A stretch of DNA of 64,000 nucleotides, taken from the NCBI GenBank assembly GCA_036511675.1, contig DATCBU010000111.1, positions 11,692 through 75,691 on the forward strand, in the 5' to 3' direction. Below are positions 1 to 7,641 of the stretch, in pieces. Every line of letters starts with the position of its first letter. The stretch's first letter is position 1. The translations under genes and the position numbers were made by a program. The notes beneath the pieces were generated by a model. That model was given only the letters and a program-made list of their open reading frames with translations. It was not told where the DNA came from and searched no databases. This DNA is from Chersky-840 sp036511675. Lineage in GTDB: Bacteria; Actinomycetota; Acidimicrobiia; Acidimicrobiales; UBA8190.

Positions 1-2
1 CG

Positions 3-1058
3 GTCGGGTTGGGGGGCCTGGGGCTGAGCCCCGAGCTGCAGGGCCTCGTCGAACGAGAGCTGCGCGCCGTGGACGCTCCCAACGAGGCGGACCGCAATGT
101 CATCGGCTACGGCATGGCCGCCCCCACGGTCCTCACCCACGGGACCGAGGAGCAAAGGGCGCGCTACCTGCGACCGCTCTTCACGTGTGAAGAGGTGTGG
201 TGCCAGCTCTTCAGCGAGCCGGGCGCGGGGTCCGACGTGGCGGGGCTGGCCACACGGGCGGTCCGTGACGGTGACGAGTGGGTGGTCAACGGGCAGAAGG
301 TGTGGACGACTCTGGCCCACACCGCCAGCTGGGGACTGCTGGTGGCGCGCACCGACCCCGACGTCCCCAAGCACCGCGGGCTCACCTACTTCATCGTGGA
401 CATGCACGCCCCGGGGGTCGAAGTCCGCCCCCTTCGCCAGATCACCGGTGAGGCCGAGTTCAACGAGGTGTTCTTCACCGACGTGCGCATCCCCGACGGC
501 AACCGCCTCGATGCCGTTGGGGCGGGGTGGCGTGTGGCCACCACCACCTTGATGAACGAGCGCGTGGCCATCGGGGGCGGCGTGGTGGCGCGCAGCTCCG
601 GCCCCATCCACGAGGCTCTGCGCATCTGGAAGGAGAAATCCGACAAGACCGGTTCGCAGCGCGACCACCTCATGGAGCTGTGGGTGGAGTCGGAAGTGGC
701 CCGGCTCACCAACATGCGGGCCCGGGCCCTGCGCACGGCCGGCACCCCGGGGCCCGAGGGGTCGGTGGCCAAGCTCGTGGGGGCCGAGCTCAACCAGCGC
801 GTCTATGAGTTCTGCATCGACCTCCTCGGGATGACGGGCACCCTCTTCCCGACGCACTACGAGATGCGTCGGCCCGACCGGGCCGTGTTCTCCGGTGGGG
901 CCGACCCCCGTCACACCTTCCTGCGCTCGCGCGCCAACTCCATCGAGGGGGGCACGTCCGAGATCATGCGCAACATCCTGGGCGAGCGCGTCCTCGGACT
1001 TCCGGGCGAGCCCCGCAACGACAAGGACGTGTCCTGGTCGGAGGTGCCGCGCAGTTGA
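3..1058 (+). CDS. Acyl-CoA dehydrogenase, 5' end outside window
   Basis: FAD enzyme that introduces the alpha-beta double bond into an acyl-CoA, passing electrons to an electron-transfer flavoprotein. The frame is open to the left edge, so about 70 N-terminal residues are missing compared with the paralogue at 11484. Visible family features are the FAD/substrate segment WCQLFSEPGAGSD, the VNGQKVWTT stretch, and the C-terminal SIEGGTSEIMRN, whose IEGGTSE Glu sits at the usual catalytic base position. The C-terminus ERVLGLPGEPRNDKDVSWSE closely resembles the end of the paralogue, so both belong to one subfamily. Substrate chain type cannot be told. The stop lies 17 bases before the likely start of the next gene. 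Confidence 0.93.
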   Translation, partial: VGLGGLGLSPELQGLVERELRAVDAPNEADRNVIGYGMAAPTVLTHGTEEQRARYLRPLFTCEEVWCQLFSEPGAGSDVAGLATRAVRDGDEWVVNGQKVWTTLAHTASWGLLVARTDPDVPKHRGLTYFIVDMHAPGVEVRPLRQITGEAEFNEVFFTDVRIPDGNRLDAVGAGWRVATTTLMNERVAIGGGVVARSSGPIHEALRIWKEKSDKTGSQRDHLMELWVESEVARLTNMRARALRTAGTPGPEGSVAKLVGAELNQRVYEFCIDLLGMTGTLFPTHYEMRRPDRAVFSGGADPRHTFLRSRANSIEGGTSEIMRNILGERVLGLPGEPRNDKDVSWSEVPRS

Positions 1059-1062
1059 CCGG

Positions 1063-1068
1063 TACGCT
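1063..1068 (+). promoter_or_regulatory. Putative -10 box of a leaderless transcript
   Basis: TACGCT fits the actinobacterial -10 pattern TANNNT and lies 7 nt before the ATG at 1076, the spacing expected when transcription begins at the start codon. It supports 1076 as the start of the hydrolase. No clear -35 box is visible. Confidence 0.4.
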
Positions 1069-1075
1069 CGCACCG

Positions 1076-1810
1076 ATGCAGTTCGGGACCGACGTCGCCG
1101 CCAAGGGCGTGCGCGAACGGAGCTTTGAGGTCAGCCGCGGCGACCGACGCATCCCCGGTGTGCTGTGGACGGCGGCCGACGACGACCGGCCCCGACCGGT
1201 GGTCATGCTCGGGCACGGGGCGTCGGGTTCCAAGCGCGAGGACTACATCGTGGCCCTGGCCCGTGGGCTGGTGCGCCGCCACGGATTGTCCGCCGTCGCC
1301 ATCGACGGTCCCGTCCACGGTGACCGTCGGGCCGACAAGGGTCTGGTCGCCGGCCTCCCCTTCGCCGACTTCGTCCAGCGCTGGTCGGCGGACCCGGGAC
1401 TCATCGACGACATAGTGGCCGACTGGCACACCACGCTCGACGCCGTGCAAGAGCTCCCCGAAGTCATCCCGGGGCCCTGCGGCTACTGGGGCCTGTCCAT
1501 GGGGACGATCTTCGGCCTCCCCACCGTCGCCGCCGAGCGGCGCGTGACCGTGGCCGTGCTCGGCCTCATGGGGATCGCCGGGCCCACCCAGCAGCGCTTC
1601 GCCGTCGATGCCGGCGCCGTCGGATGCCCGCTGCTCTTCCTGGTGCAGTGGCACGACGAGCTCTTCCCCCGCGACCTGGCCTTCGCCCTGTTCGAGGCCT
1701 TCGCCAGCACCGACAAGCGCATGCACGTGAGCCCGGGGATGCACGCCGAGGTCCCCGCCGAGGAATTCGAGGCCAGCGGCAAGCTGCTGGCCGCGCACCT
1801 CCTCACCTAG
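1076..1810 (+). CDS. Alpha/beta hydrolase (dienelactone-hydrolase-like)
   Basis: A serine hydrolase of about 244 residues. It has an oxyanion-type GHGASG segment near residue 42, a nucleophile elbow GLSMG, a likely catalytic Asp in QWHDELFP and a likely catalytic His in PGMHAE. These are in the normal order for the alpha/beta fold, and the size fits the dienelactone hydrolase-like group. Substrate is unknown. The frame also has a TTG at 1055 overlapping the upstream stop, but the ATG at 1076 is preferred because a -10-like box lies just before it. The gene converges with the GMC oxidoreductase, with 11 nt between stops. Confidence 0.8.
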   Translation: MQFGTDVAAKGVRERSFEVSRGDRRIPGVLWTAADDDRPRPVVMLGHGASGSKREDYIVALARGLVRRHGLSAVAIDGPVHGDRRADKGLVAGLPFADFVQRWSADPGLIDDIVADWHTTLDAVQELPEVIPGPCGYWGLSMGTIFGLPTVAAERRVTVAVLGLMGIAGPTQQRFAVDAGAVGCPLLFLVQWHDELFPRDLAFALFEAFASTDKRMHVSPGMHAEVPAEEFEASGKLLAAHLLT

Positions 1811-1821
1811 CCCGGCGCCGC

Positions 1822-3489
1822 TTAGGAGGGCGTCGTCCTCCCCACCAAGGCGGAGGCGGCACGCGCCGCCAACGCCACCAGCGTGAGCGTGGGCCCGTAG
1901 CCGGCCGAGGTCACGAAGACCGAGGAGTCGGCGACGACGACGTTGTCGAGCCCGTGCACGCGCCCCACCGGGTCCACCACCGAGGTCTCGGGGTCCGCAC
2001 CCATGCGGGTCGTGCCCATGACGTGGCGGCTCATGGGGATGGCCGAGAGCGCCCCCCGGCGGTCCTCGCCCTCGGCCAGCGGTGAGGTCGACGTCATCGT
2101 CCAGGTGGCCCCCATGTCCTCGAGCACCCGCACCAGGCGTGGGGCGTGATGCGCCGAGGCCACCAGCTCGTGGCGATGGGGCCGGTAGGTGACCCGGGCC
2201 ACGGGGAAGCCGCGCACGTCGCGCACGGTGGGGTCGAGGTCGACCCGGTTGGTGAGCTGGGGGAGGTCTTCGCCCTGCATGGTGAAGGCCCACATGCGGT
2301 CGCGCATCGGCGACGAGCGCATGAGCGACTTGTGCTTCGCCCCCCACGGGTAGATCTTGGCCTCCATCACCGGCAGGCCCGGTCCCCCGTGCTCGACGAG
2401 CCCGCCGCGTATCCACGGCAGCCCCGCCTCCGCCGCGGCGGCGCGCGCCGCGTCGTCGACGATCATGGCGTCGTCGTGGACGTGGGTCACGGCCCGACCC
2501 CGGTGGCCGTGGAGGCGCTCAGGGAGGATCCCGATGACGAAGGTCTGGAAGTGCACCATGAAGTTCCGTCCCACCAGGGGGTGGTCGATGCCCGACAGCA
2601 ACAGCAGGCGCGGCGTCTCCACCGCGCCGGCGGCCACGACGACGTGGCGGGCACCGATGGTGCGACGCTCGCCGTCGGGCCCGATCACCTCGACGCCGGT
2701 GGCGCGGTGCCCGTCGGTGACGAGGCGCGACACGAAGGTCTCCGACAGCAGCTCCGCTCTCCCCGACGCCATGGCGCGCATGAGCAAAGCCACCGGGTCA
2801 CCCTTGGCGTGGATGGGGCACCCGAAGAAGGCACAGAACCCGCAGTTGTTACACGCCGGGCGCCCGTCATAGGGCACGGAGTTGGCGGCCGTGGGCGCGG
2901 CGTAGGGATGCAGGCCCAGGGCCTCGGCCGCCGCGCTCGAGCGCACCGCGCCGTACATGGGCGCCCCCGAGGGCATGGGGTAGGGGCCCGATCGCCACGC
3001 CGCGAAGGGATTGGCCCCGGCGCTGCCGGCCACACCGATCGAGCGCTCGGCCTCGGCGTAGAACGGCTCGAGGTCGTCGTAGGAGAGGGGCCAGTCCGCC
3101 ACCTCGGCGCCCTCGACGGGCCCGTGGGTGCTGCACAGCGCGAAGTCCTCCTCGCGAAAGCGCGGCACCTTGCCATCGGCGTGGGTCCCTCCCCCGCCCA
3201 CCGTGGTGGGGATGGAGTTGACCTCCCCGACGTAGGTGTGGTCGCCCTCGTCCTCGCCCCGTCGGAAGGTACGGGGCTCGATGAGGGGGTCGGGCCCCAG
3301 GAAATAGCGGTGCACGAACTTGAGCTCGTCGTTGGAGTAGTCCGCCGCCGGCCTCGACAGGTCGTCGGGATCGAGAAGGTGGTTGCGGCCCTTCTCCACG
3401 ATGACCACGTTCCAGCCCGCCCGGGTGAGCACGTCGGCGACGGTGGCGCCCCCGGGCCCCGACCCCACGATGACGGCGTCGACGGTCAC
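1822..3489 (-). CDS. GMC-family FAD oxidoreductase, large subunit
   Basis: Flavoprotein of the glucose-methanol-choline family, about 555 residues. The N-terminus carries the FAD-binding Rossmann motif VGSGPGGA followed by VEKGRNH, and the C-terminus has the GTTRMGADP, GRVHGLDN and VVADSSVF blocks typical of GMC enzymes that resemble gluconate 2-dehydrogenase. A Cys-rich stretch, CNNCGFCAFFGCPIHAK, near residue 210 is common in this subgroup and may bind a metal or stabilise the fold. The GTG start overlaps the stop of the upstream small-subunit gene as GTGA, so the two are translationally coupled and probably form a complex. It oxidises an alcohol or sugar; which one is not shown by the sequence. 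Confidence 0.85.
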   Translation of the reverse strand: MTVDAVIVGSGPGGATVADVLTRAGWNVVIVEKGRNHLLDPDDLSRPAADYSNDELKFVHRYFLGPDPLIEPRTFRRGEDEGDHTYVGEVNSIPTTVGGGGTHADGKVPRFREEDFALCSTHGPVEGAEVADWPLSYDDLEPFYAEAERSIGVAGSAGANPFAAWRSGPYPMPSGAPMYGAVRSSAAAEALGLHPYAAPTAANSVPYDGRPACNNCGFCAFFGCPIHAKGDPVALLMRAMASGRAELLSETFVSRLVTDGHRATGVEVIGPDGERRTIGARHVVVAAGAVETPRLLLLSGIDHPLVGRNFMVHFQTFVIGILPERLHGHRGRAVTHVHDDAMIVDDAARAAAAEAGLPWIRGGLVEHGGPGLPVMEAKIYPWGAKHKSLMRSSPMRDRMWAFTMQGEDLPQLTNRVDLDPTVRDVRGFPVARVTYRPHRHELVASAHHAPRLVRVLEDMGATWTMTSTSPLAEGEDRRGALSAIPMSRHVMGTTRMGADPETSVVDPVGRVHGLDNVVVADSSVFVTSAGYGPTLTLVALAARAASALVGRTTPS

Positions 3490-4046
3490 GGGCCCGCCAC
3501 CTCGGCGTCGCTCCATCCCCGGGGCTGGACGTCGCCGGGGAAGGCGATGGCCTCCCACCCGACACCGTCACGATTGCCCCCGTACTCGGGGGCGCCGTAC
3601 ATGCCCTCGCAGCAGTGCTCGTAGAGCAGGGCGGTGAAATCCCGCGTGGTGCGGAGCCGCTCGTCCTGGTCCTCGGGGGCGAGGTCGCCGAAGTCGGGAC
3701 CGAGGGCGGCGAGCCCCGTCCGGTACCGCTCCTGCAGGCCCACCACAGGGCCGTTGAACTCCCGCTCGGCCAGGCCCCGCGACCCCTCGATGCGCGTCCG
3801 CCACGCCAGCTCGTCGAGCGGGGTCAACCGGTGGAAGCGGGCGAACGCCGCGTCTCCGCCGTAGCGCCCCGAGGTGGGTCCGCCGGCCCAGATGCGAGGC
3901 GGGTCGACGAGGAACGCCCCGAGCAGCCCGTCGATGTAGTCGGGGACCCCCGCGCTCGTCGCGCCCGGGGTCTCGTCCTCGGGCACGAGCCGGTCGCAGG
4001 CGGCACCCAGGACGCGGAGCTCGTCCTCGGTCAACCACCGCGGCAT
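3486..4046 (-). CDS. Gluconate 2-dehydrogenase subunit 3 family protein
   Basis: Small subunit of about 186 residues that accompanies GMC dehydrogenases. The N-terminal LTEDELRVLGAACDRLVPED and the following GVPDYIDGLLGAF are typical of this family, as is the late HCCEGMYGAPEYGGNRDG with the GWEAIAFPGD ending. No signal peptide is seen in the chosen start, although many homologues are exported by the Tat system. It directly precedes the GMC gene with a 4-nt stop/start overlap. The frame is open further upstream, but that part reads across the divergent DUF503 gene and is not coding-like, so the ATG at 4046 was chosen. Confidence 0.82.
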   Translation of the reverse strand: MPRWLTEDELRVLGAACDRLVPEDETPGATSAGVPDYIDGLLGAFLVDPPRIWAGGPTSGRYGGDAAFARFHRLTPLDELAWRTRIEGSRGLAEREFNGPVVGLQERYRTGLAALGPDFGDLAPEDQDERLRTTRDFTALLYEHCCEGMYGAPEYGGNRDGVGWEAIAFPGDVQPRGWSDAEVAGP

Positions 4047-4122
4047 CAGCGCCTGCCCCCCGTCCACGTGGCGGTGCCGCGCCCGCTCGCCGCCGCCCCC
4101 CACCCTGACATCGGCGTCACCG

Positions 4123-4128
4123 TACCAT
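4123..4128 (+). promoter_or_regulatory. Putative -10 box before the DUF503 gene
   Basis: TACCAT lies 8 nt before the GTG at 4137, matching TANNNT leaderless spacing. It is in the divergent gap between the GMC small subunit and the DUF503 gene. Confidence 0.35.
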
Positions 4129-4136
4129 CGCGGGTC

Positions 4137-4439
4137 GTGAGCACCATGCACGTCGCCGCCCTCGAGATGGAGCTGCACATCGGGGCGAGTGACTCCCTGA
4201 AGGCCAAGCGCGCCGTGGTCCGCCATCTCGTCGAGACGGCCCGGCGGCGCCTCGGGGTCTCCGCGTCGGAGGTGGCGTACCACGACCTGTGGCAGCGGGC
4301 CGGCATCGGGTTCTGCACCGTGGCGCCCGACGCCCACCACGTGGAGGAGATCCTCGACAAGGTGGAGCGGTTCGTGTGGTCGCATCCCGAGGTCACCGTG
4401 GTCTCGAGCGTGCGACACTGGCTCGACCTCGATCCTTGA
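4137..4439 (+). CDS. DUF503 (YlxP-like) family protein
   Basis: Small protein of about 100 residues. The pattern ALEMELHIGASDSLKAKRAV then HLVETARRRLGVSASEV, a WQRAGIGFCTVAPD strand, and a final HPEVTVVSSVRHWLD match the DUF503/YlxP family, which often sits next to infB and rbfA in other bacteria and may act in ribosome assembly; its role is not established. Here it stands alone between a GMC operon and a sulfate-permease-like gene. Start is GTG 4137 or ATG 4146; the GTG is favoured by the nearby -10-like box. Confidence 0.8.
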   Translation: MSTMHVAALEMELHIGASDSLKAKRAVVRHLVETARRRLGVSASEVAYHDLWQRAGIGFCTVAPDAHHVEEILDKVERFVWSHPEVTVVSSVRHWLDLDP

Positions 4440-4454
4440 CCGCCGCCTGCGGGC

Positions 4455-4505
4455 GGGGAGGGGAACCGAACCGATGACCGTGTCCCGATGACCGTGTCCC
4501 GATGA
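4455..4505 (+). promoter_or_regulatory. Two five-codon minicistrons chained into the SulP start
   Basis: A strong ribosome-binding site (GGGGAGGG, 4455-4462) is followed by a 14-nt direct repeat (gatgaccgtgtccc at 4473-4486 and 4487-4500) and the start of a third copy. Each copy begins with ATGACC. ATG 4474 opens MTVSR then TGA at 4489-4491, which overlaps ATG 4488. That one again encodes MTVSR then TGA at 4503-4505, which overlaps the SulP ATG at 4502. The three ATGs are in different frames. The layout predicts entry at the first ATG and two rounds of termination and reinitiation before SulP. Confidence 0.55.
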
Positions 4506-6202
4506 CCGGGCCGCCGCACACCTCGGGCCCGCGCCTGCGGATGCCGGCGCTCCTGAGCTCGGTACACGGGTATCAGCGGCAGTGGCTCGGCCCGGACCTG
4601 CTCGCCGGGCTCACGTTGTTGGCCATCGCCGTCCCCGAGCAACTGGCCACCTCCCGGCTGGCCGGGATGCCCCCGGTCACGGGGCTCTATGTCTTCATCG
4701 CCGGCACCGTGGCCTTCGCCGTCCTGGGCTCGGCTCCGCAATTGTCGGTGGGGGCCGACTCCACCATCGCCCCGTTGTTCGCGGCCGGGGTCGCCCACAT
4801 CGCGCCCACGGGCTCGGCGCACTACATGGCGCTGGTGTCGCTGCTGGCGGTCACCGTGGGCGTGCTCGTGGCCGTGGTGGGCCTGTTGCGGTTGGGATGG
4901 ATCGCCGATTTCCTCTCCGCCCCCATCATCACGGGGTTCCTGGGCGGGGTGGCGGTGATCATCGTGGTACACCAGCTCCCCGACCTCTTCGCCCTGCCGC
5001 CGGTGTCGGGGACGACCGTGCACCGCGTGGCCACCGTGGTCGGGCACCTGGGCCAGGCCAACGGGTGGGCACTGGGCATCGGTGTGATGGTCTTCCTCGT
5101 CGTCACGGCAGCCGAACGCATCGACCGCAAGCTCCCCGCCGCGCTGCTCGGCCTGGTGGGGTCGACGGTCGTGGTGGCGGCGGCGGGACTGCACGCCCAC
5201 GGCGTGCCCGTGCTCGGCACGGTGGCCCACGGCCCTCCGCACTTCGGCCTCCACGAGCTGTCGTGGACGTCGCTGGGCCAGGTTCTCCCCGTCGCCGGGG
5301 TGGTGGCGCTCGTGGTGTTGAGCCAGACCGCGGCGACCACACGCGCCTTCGCCGATCAGGGCGGCTACGCCGTCGACGTGAACCGCGACTTCGTGGGGGT
5401 GGGCGCCGGCAGCATCCTGGCCGGCCTGGGCGGCACGTTCGCCGCCAACGCCAGCCCGGCGCGGACCGGCGCGGTGGCGTCGGCGGGGGGTCGCACTCAA
5501 TTCGCCGGCCTGGCCGCCGCCGCCGGTGTGGTGTTCGTCGTCCCCGCGGCGCGCCTACTCACCGACGTGCCCCTGGCCACGCTGGCGGCCATCCTCATCT
5601 TCGTCGCCACCCGCCTGTTCCACGTCGGACAGCTCGTGTCGGTGTGGCGCTTCGACCGGTGGGAATTCGGCCTCGCCATCATCACGCTGCTCACGGTGGC
5701 CTTCGTCGGCGTGGAACAGGGGATCGGCGTGGCCGTGGGCCTGGCCATCCTCGACCGCACCCGACGCTCGGCGCGTCCGCACAGCTACGTGCTGGGCAAG
5801 ATCCCCGGGAGCACCAGTTGGGAGCCACTGAGCCACCACGACCGACCGGTGACGGTCCCCGGGGTGGTGGTGGTGCAGTGGCTGGCGCCGGTGTACTACG
5901 CCAACGCCGCGGTGTTCCAGGCCGAGATCCACAAGGCGCTGTCGGAGGCGACGAGCCCGGCGAAGGTGTTGGTGCTCGACGCCGATGCCATCACCGACAT
6001 CGACTACACCGGCACGCGCACGGTGCGCGCCCTCGTGGACGAGCTCGAGCGCGCCCACGTCGTGGTGGGCGTGGCCCGGGCCGTGGGTGGGGCGCCGCAG
6101 AACCTGGCCCGCAGCGGCCTGCTCGAGCGCCTGGGTGGCAAGCGGGTGTTCTCGACGGTGGACGAGGCCGTGACGGCGTTGCACCCCGGGGGAGTTGCCT
6201 AG
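4502..6202 (+). CDS. SulP family anion transporter with STAS domain
   Basis: A membrane transporter of 566 residues. The SulP signature begins near residue 30 (GPDLLAGLTLLAIAVPEQLA, then AGMPPVTGLY). About ten to twelve hydrophobic segments follow, up to about residue 415. The C-terminal cytoplasmic STAS domain covers about residues 440-560 and includes VLVLDADAITDIDYTGTRTV, the position of the conserved regulatory Asp-rich loop. SulP proteins carry sulfate, bicarbonate, chloride or dicarboxylates; the substrate here is unknown and no carbonic anhydrase is fused or adjacent. The start is set by the end of the minicistron chain. It converges on the permease remnant with one base between stops. 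Confidence 0.9.
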   Translation: MTGPPHTSGPRLRMPALLSSVHGYQRQWLGPDLLAGLTLLAIAVPEQLATSRLAGMPPVTGLYVFIAGTVAFAVLGSAPQLSVGADSTIAPLFAAGVAHIAPTGSAHYMALVSLLAVTVGVLVAVVGLLRLGWIADFLSAPIITGFLGGVAVIIVVHQLPDLFALPPVSGTTVHRVATVVGHLGQANGWALGIGVMVFLVVTAAERIDRKLPAALLGLVGSTVVVAAAGLHAHGVPVLGTVAHGPPHFGLHELSWTSLGQVLPVAGVVALVVLSQTAATTRAFADQGGYAVDVNRDFVGVGAGSILAGLGGTFAANASPARTGAVASAGGRTQFAGLAAAAGVVFVVPAARLLTDVPLATLAAILIFVATRLFHVGQLVSVWRFDRWEFGLAIITLLTVAFVGVEQGIGVAVGLAILDRTRRSARPHSYVLGKIPGSTSWEPLSHHDRPVTVPGVVVVQWLAPVYYANAAVFQAEIHKALSEATSPAKVLVLDADAITDIDYTGTRTVRALVDELERAHVVVGVARAVGGAPQNLARSGLLERLGGKRVFSTVDEAVTALHPGGVA

Positions 6203-6203
6203 C

Positions 6204-6779
6204 TCATTCGGCGCGCAGCACGAAGGCCGTCGACGTCCGGGCGGCGATACGCCCCGGGATAGCGGCCACCACGTTGGCCAGCACCAGCGCGCCCAGACCG
6301 ACCAGGACGATCTCGAGCACCGGCACCGACGGCTGGGGGACGGCGTAGATGGCACGGGCGAACAGCGTCCACAGCCACCGCCCCAGGGCGATGCCGGCCG
6401 GCACGCCGATGATGATCCCGATGCTGGCGGCCACCGACGCCTGCCAGGCCACGGCCGTGGCCACCTGCCGCGGGGTGAAGCCGAGGGTCTTGAGCAGCGC
6501 CAGGTCGCGGCGACGACGCCGGACCGAAGCCGTCAGGGTGAGGCCGAGGGCCACCACCGCCCCGGCCGCCAGCCCCGCCGCCAAGGTGGCGGGGGTCGCT
6601 TTGGTGGCGGCCAGATAGGCGGGGAAGGCGGACTGGGTGCGGCGGGCCCCGGCGATGGCCCCAATGGCCACGCCGCCCAGGAGCCCGACGAGCACCACCA
6701 CCGCCAGGTACCCGCCCCGCTGGCGAGCCAGCGTGGACCGAAATCGGTACCAGGCGACGGGCAGGACGCGCCCGCTCAT
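6204..6779 (-). CDS. FtsX-type ABC permease reduced to its two ends
   Basis: Only 191 residues. The first 55 or so (VAWYRFRSTLARQRGGYLA, a membrane segment, then GARRTQSAFPAYLA) look like the start of the large actinobacterial FtsX permeases of about 800 residues. The sequence then passes, without a stop, into the C-terminal FtsX domain of the same proteins (ASVRRRRRDLALLKTLGFT, GVPAGIALGRWLWTLF, ANVVAAIPGRIAARTSTAFV). About 600 internal residues, including the extracellular domains, are absent. The frame is kept. It may be an in-frame deletion remnant or an assembly collapse. No ATP-binding partner gene is adjacent in this window. Confidence 0.7.
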   Translation of the reverse strand: MSGRVLPVAWYRFRSTLARQRGGYLAVVVLVGLLGGVAIGAIAGARRTQSAFPAYLAATKATPATLAAGLAAGAVVALGLTLTASVRRRRRDLALLKTLGFTPRQVATAVAWQASVAASIGIIIGVPAGIALGRWLWTLFARAIYAVPQPSVPVLEIVLVGLGALVLANVVAAIPGRIAARTSTAFVLRAE

Positions 6780-6792
6780 CGCCGACCGCCAG

Positions 6793-6999
6793 TCACCCGT
6801 CGCATGGCACCCCGATCGGTCTCCGCCGCCATCGGACCCTCACACGCATTGTGGCCCGCCGGCGCTGCTCGACGAAGGTGGTCAGCAGGTGGAACCGCCC
6901 GTCGTGCCACCACCACCCACGGGTGATCTCGTGGAACACCGCGGCGGTGCTCGGGGCGGGGACCGAGCGCGCCGGGTGGTGCGGGTCCTCGTCGGTCAT
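6793..6999 (-). CDS. Small hypothetical protein, 68 residues
   Basis: No family recognised. It begins 9 nt after the stop of the upstream GNAT gene on the same strand, so cotranslation is likely. The centre has an aromatic, His-rich stretch (FHEITRGWWWHDGRFHLLTT) followed by an Arg-rich tail. Third codon positions are GC-rich, like neighbouring genes, over most of its length. It ends 13 nt before the permease remnant. The Arg-rich last 20 residues are less convincing. Confidence 0.4.
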   Translation of the reverse strand: MTDEDPHHPARSVPAPSTAAVFHEITRGWWWHDGRFHLLTTFVEQRRRATMRVRVRWRRRPIGVPCDG

Positions 7000-7008
7000 G
7001 GGCTCAAT

Positions 7009-7635
7009 CTACGAGCGGGTCGAGGGCGGACGCGGGGGCCGCGCCTCCCATTCCCGGCGATACAGCACCCAGATCAGGCGCGACCCGACCTCACCGGGCG
7101 CCTCGGGCTCGTGCTCGACGCGACCCGTCAACCGGTAGCCGAGTTTGGGGGGCACCGCGGCGCTGGCGATGTTGGCCTCGTCGCAGTGGATCTCCATGCG
7201 CTCGATGCCGCGCAACCCGAACCCGACGGCGGTCAGCGCCCCGGCGCACGCCGTGGCGATGCCCCGGCGCGTGTGGTCGACGTGGACCCAGTACCCGATC
7301 TCCAGGGCGCTCGGACCGATGCGGCGGTGCAGGCCGCAGCCGCCCACAAACGTGCCGTCGGGGAGGAAGATCCCGTACTCGTAGCCGCTGCCCGAGTTCC
7401 ACAAGGTGGCGGGGCCCAGCAGGCGTTCGTGCTGGGTCTCGAACGAGGTGCCCTCCGGGGTGGCCCACGGCATCCAGGGCCGGAGATGGTCGAGGCTCTC
7501 GGTGGCCGCCCTGGACAGCGCGGCGGCGTGCTCGGCCGCCAGTCGACGCAGGATCACCCCGTCGTGCTCGACCTCTTCGGGAGGGATGAGGCCACGACCG
7601 GGGCCCTCGTCACGTCGACGGCGGCGGCGCAGCAC
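7009..7635 (-). CDS. GNAT acetyltransferase, RimJ/RimL-like
   Basis: About 208 residues of the GNAT fold, which moves an acetyl group from acetyl-CoA to an amine. The order ILRRLAAEHAAAL, HLRPWMPWA, GGCGLHRR, LEIGYWVHVDHTRRGIATAC and LGYRLTGRVEHEP is that of the RimJ/RimL (Acetyltransf_3) subgroup; RRGIATAC is the acetyl-CoA pyrophosphate loop. Known members acetylate ribosomal proteins or small amines; the target here is unknown. The first eight residues are almost all Arg, so a start a little further down is possible. It follows the GH31 gene by 6 nt and precedes the 68-residue gene by 9 nt. Confidence 0.8.
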   Translation of the reverse strand: MLRRRRRRDEGPGRGLIPPEEVEHDGVILRRLAAEHAAALSRAATESLDHLRPWMPWATPEGTSFETQHERLLGPATLWNSGSGYEYGIFLPDGTFVGGCGLHRRIGPSALEIGYWVHVDHTRRGIATACAGALTAVGFGLRGIERMEIHCDEANIASAAVPPKLGYRLTGRVEHEPEAPGEVGSRLIWVLYRREWEARPPRPPSTRS

Positions 7636-7641
7636 GTCGTC

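Noticed and set aside
911..2416. Long open frame on the minus strand across the first two genes
   Set aside because: Pure Arg/Gly/His-rich translation with no family pattern; it mirrors two clear plus-strand genes and is an effect of high GC.
4046..5500. Minus-strand frame opposite SulP and DUF503
   Set aside because: His/Arg-rich with no domain and opposite two well-supported genes.
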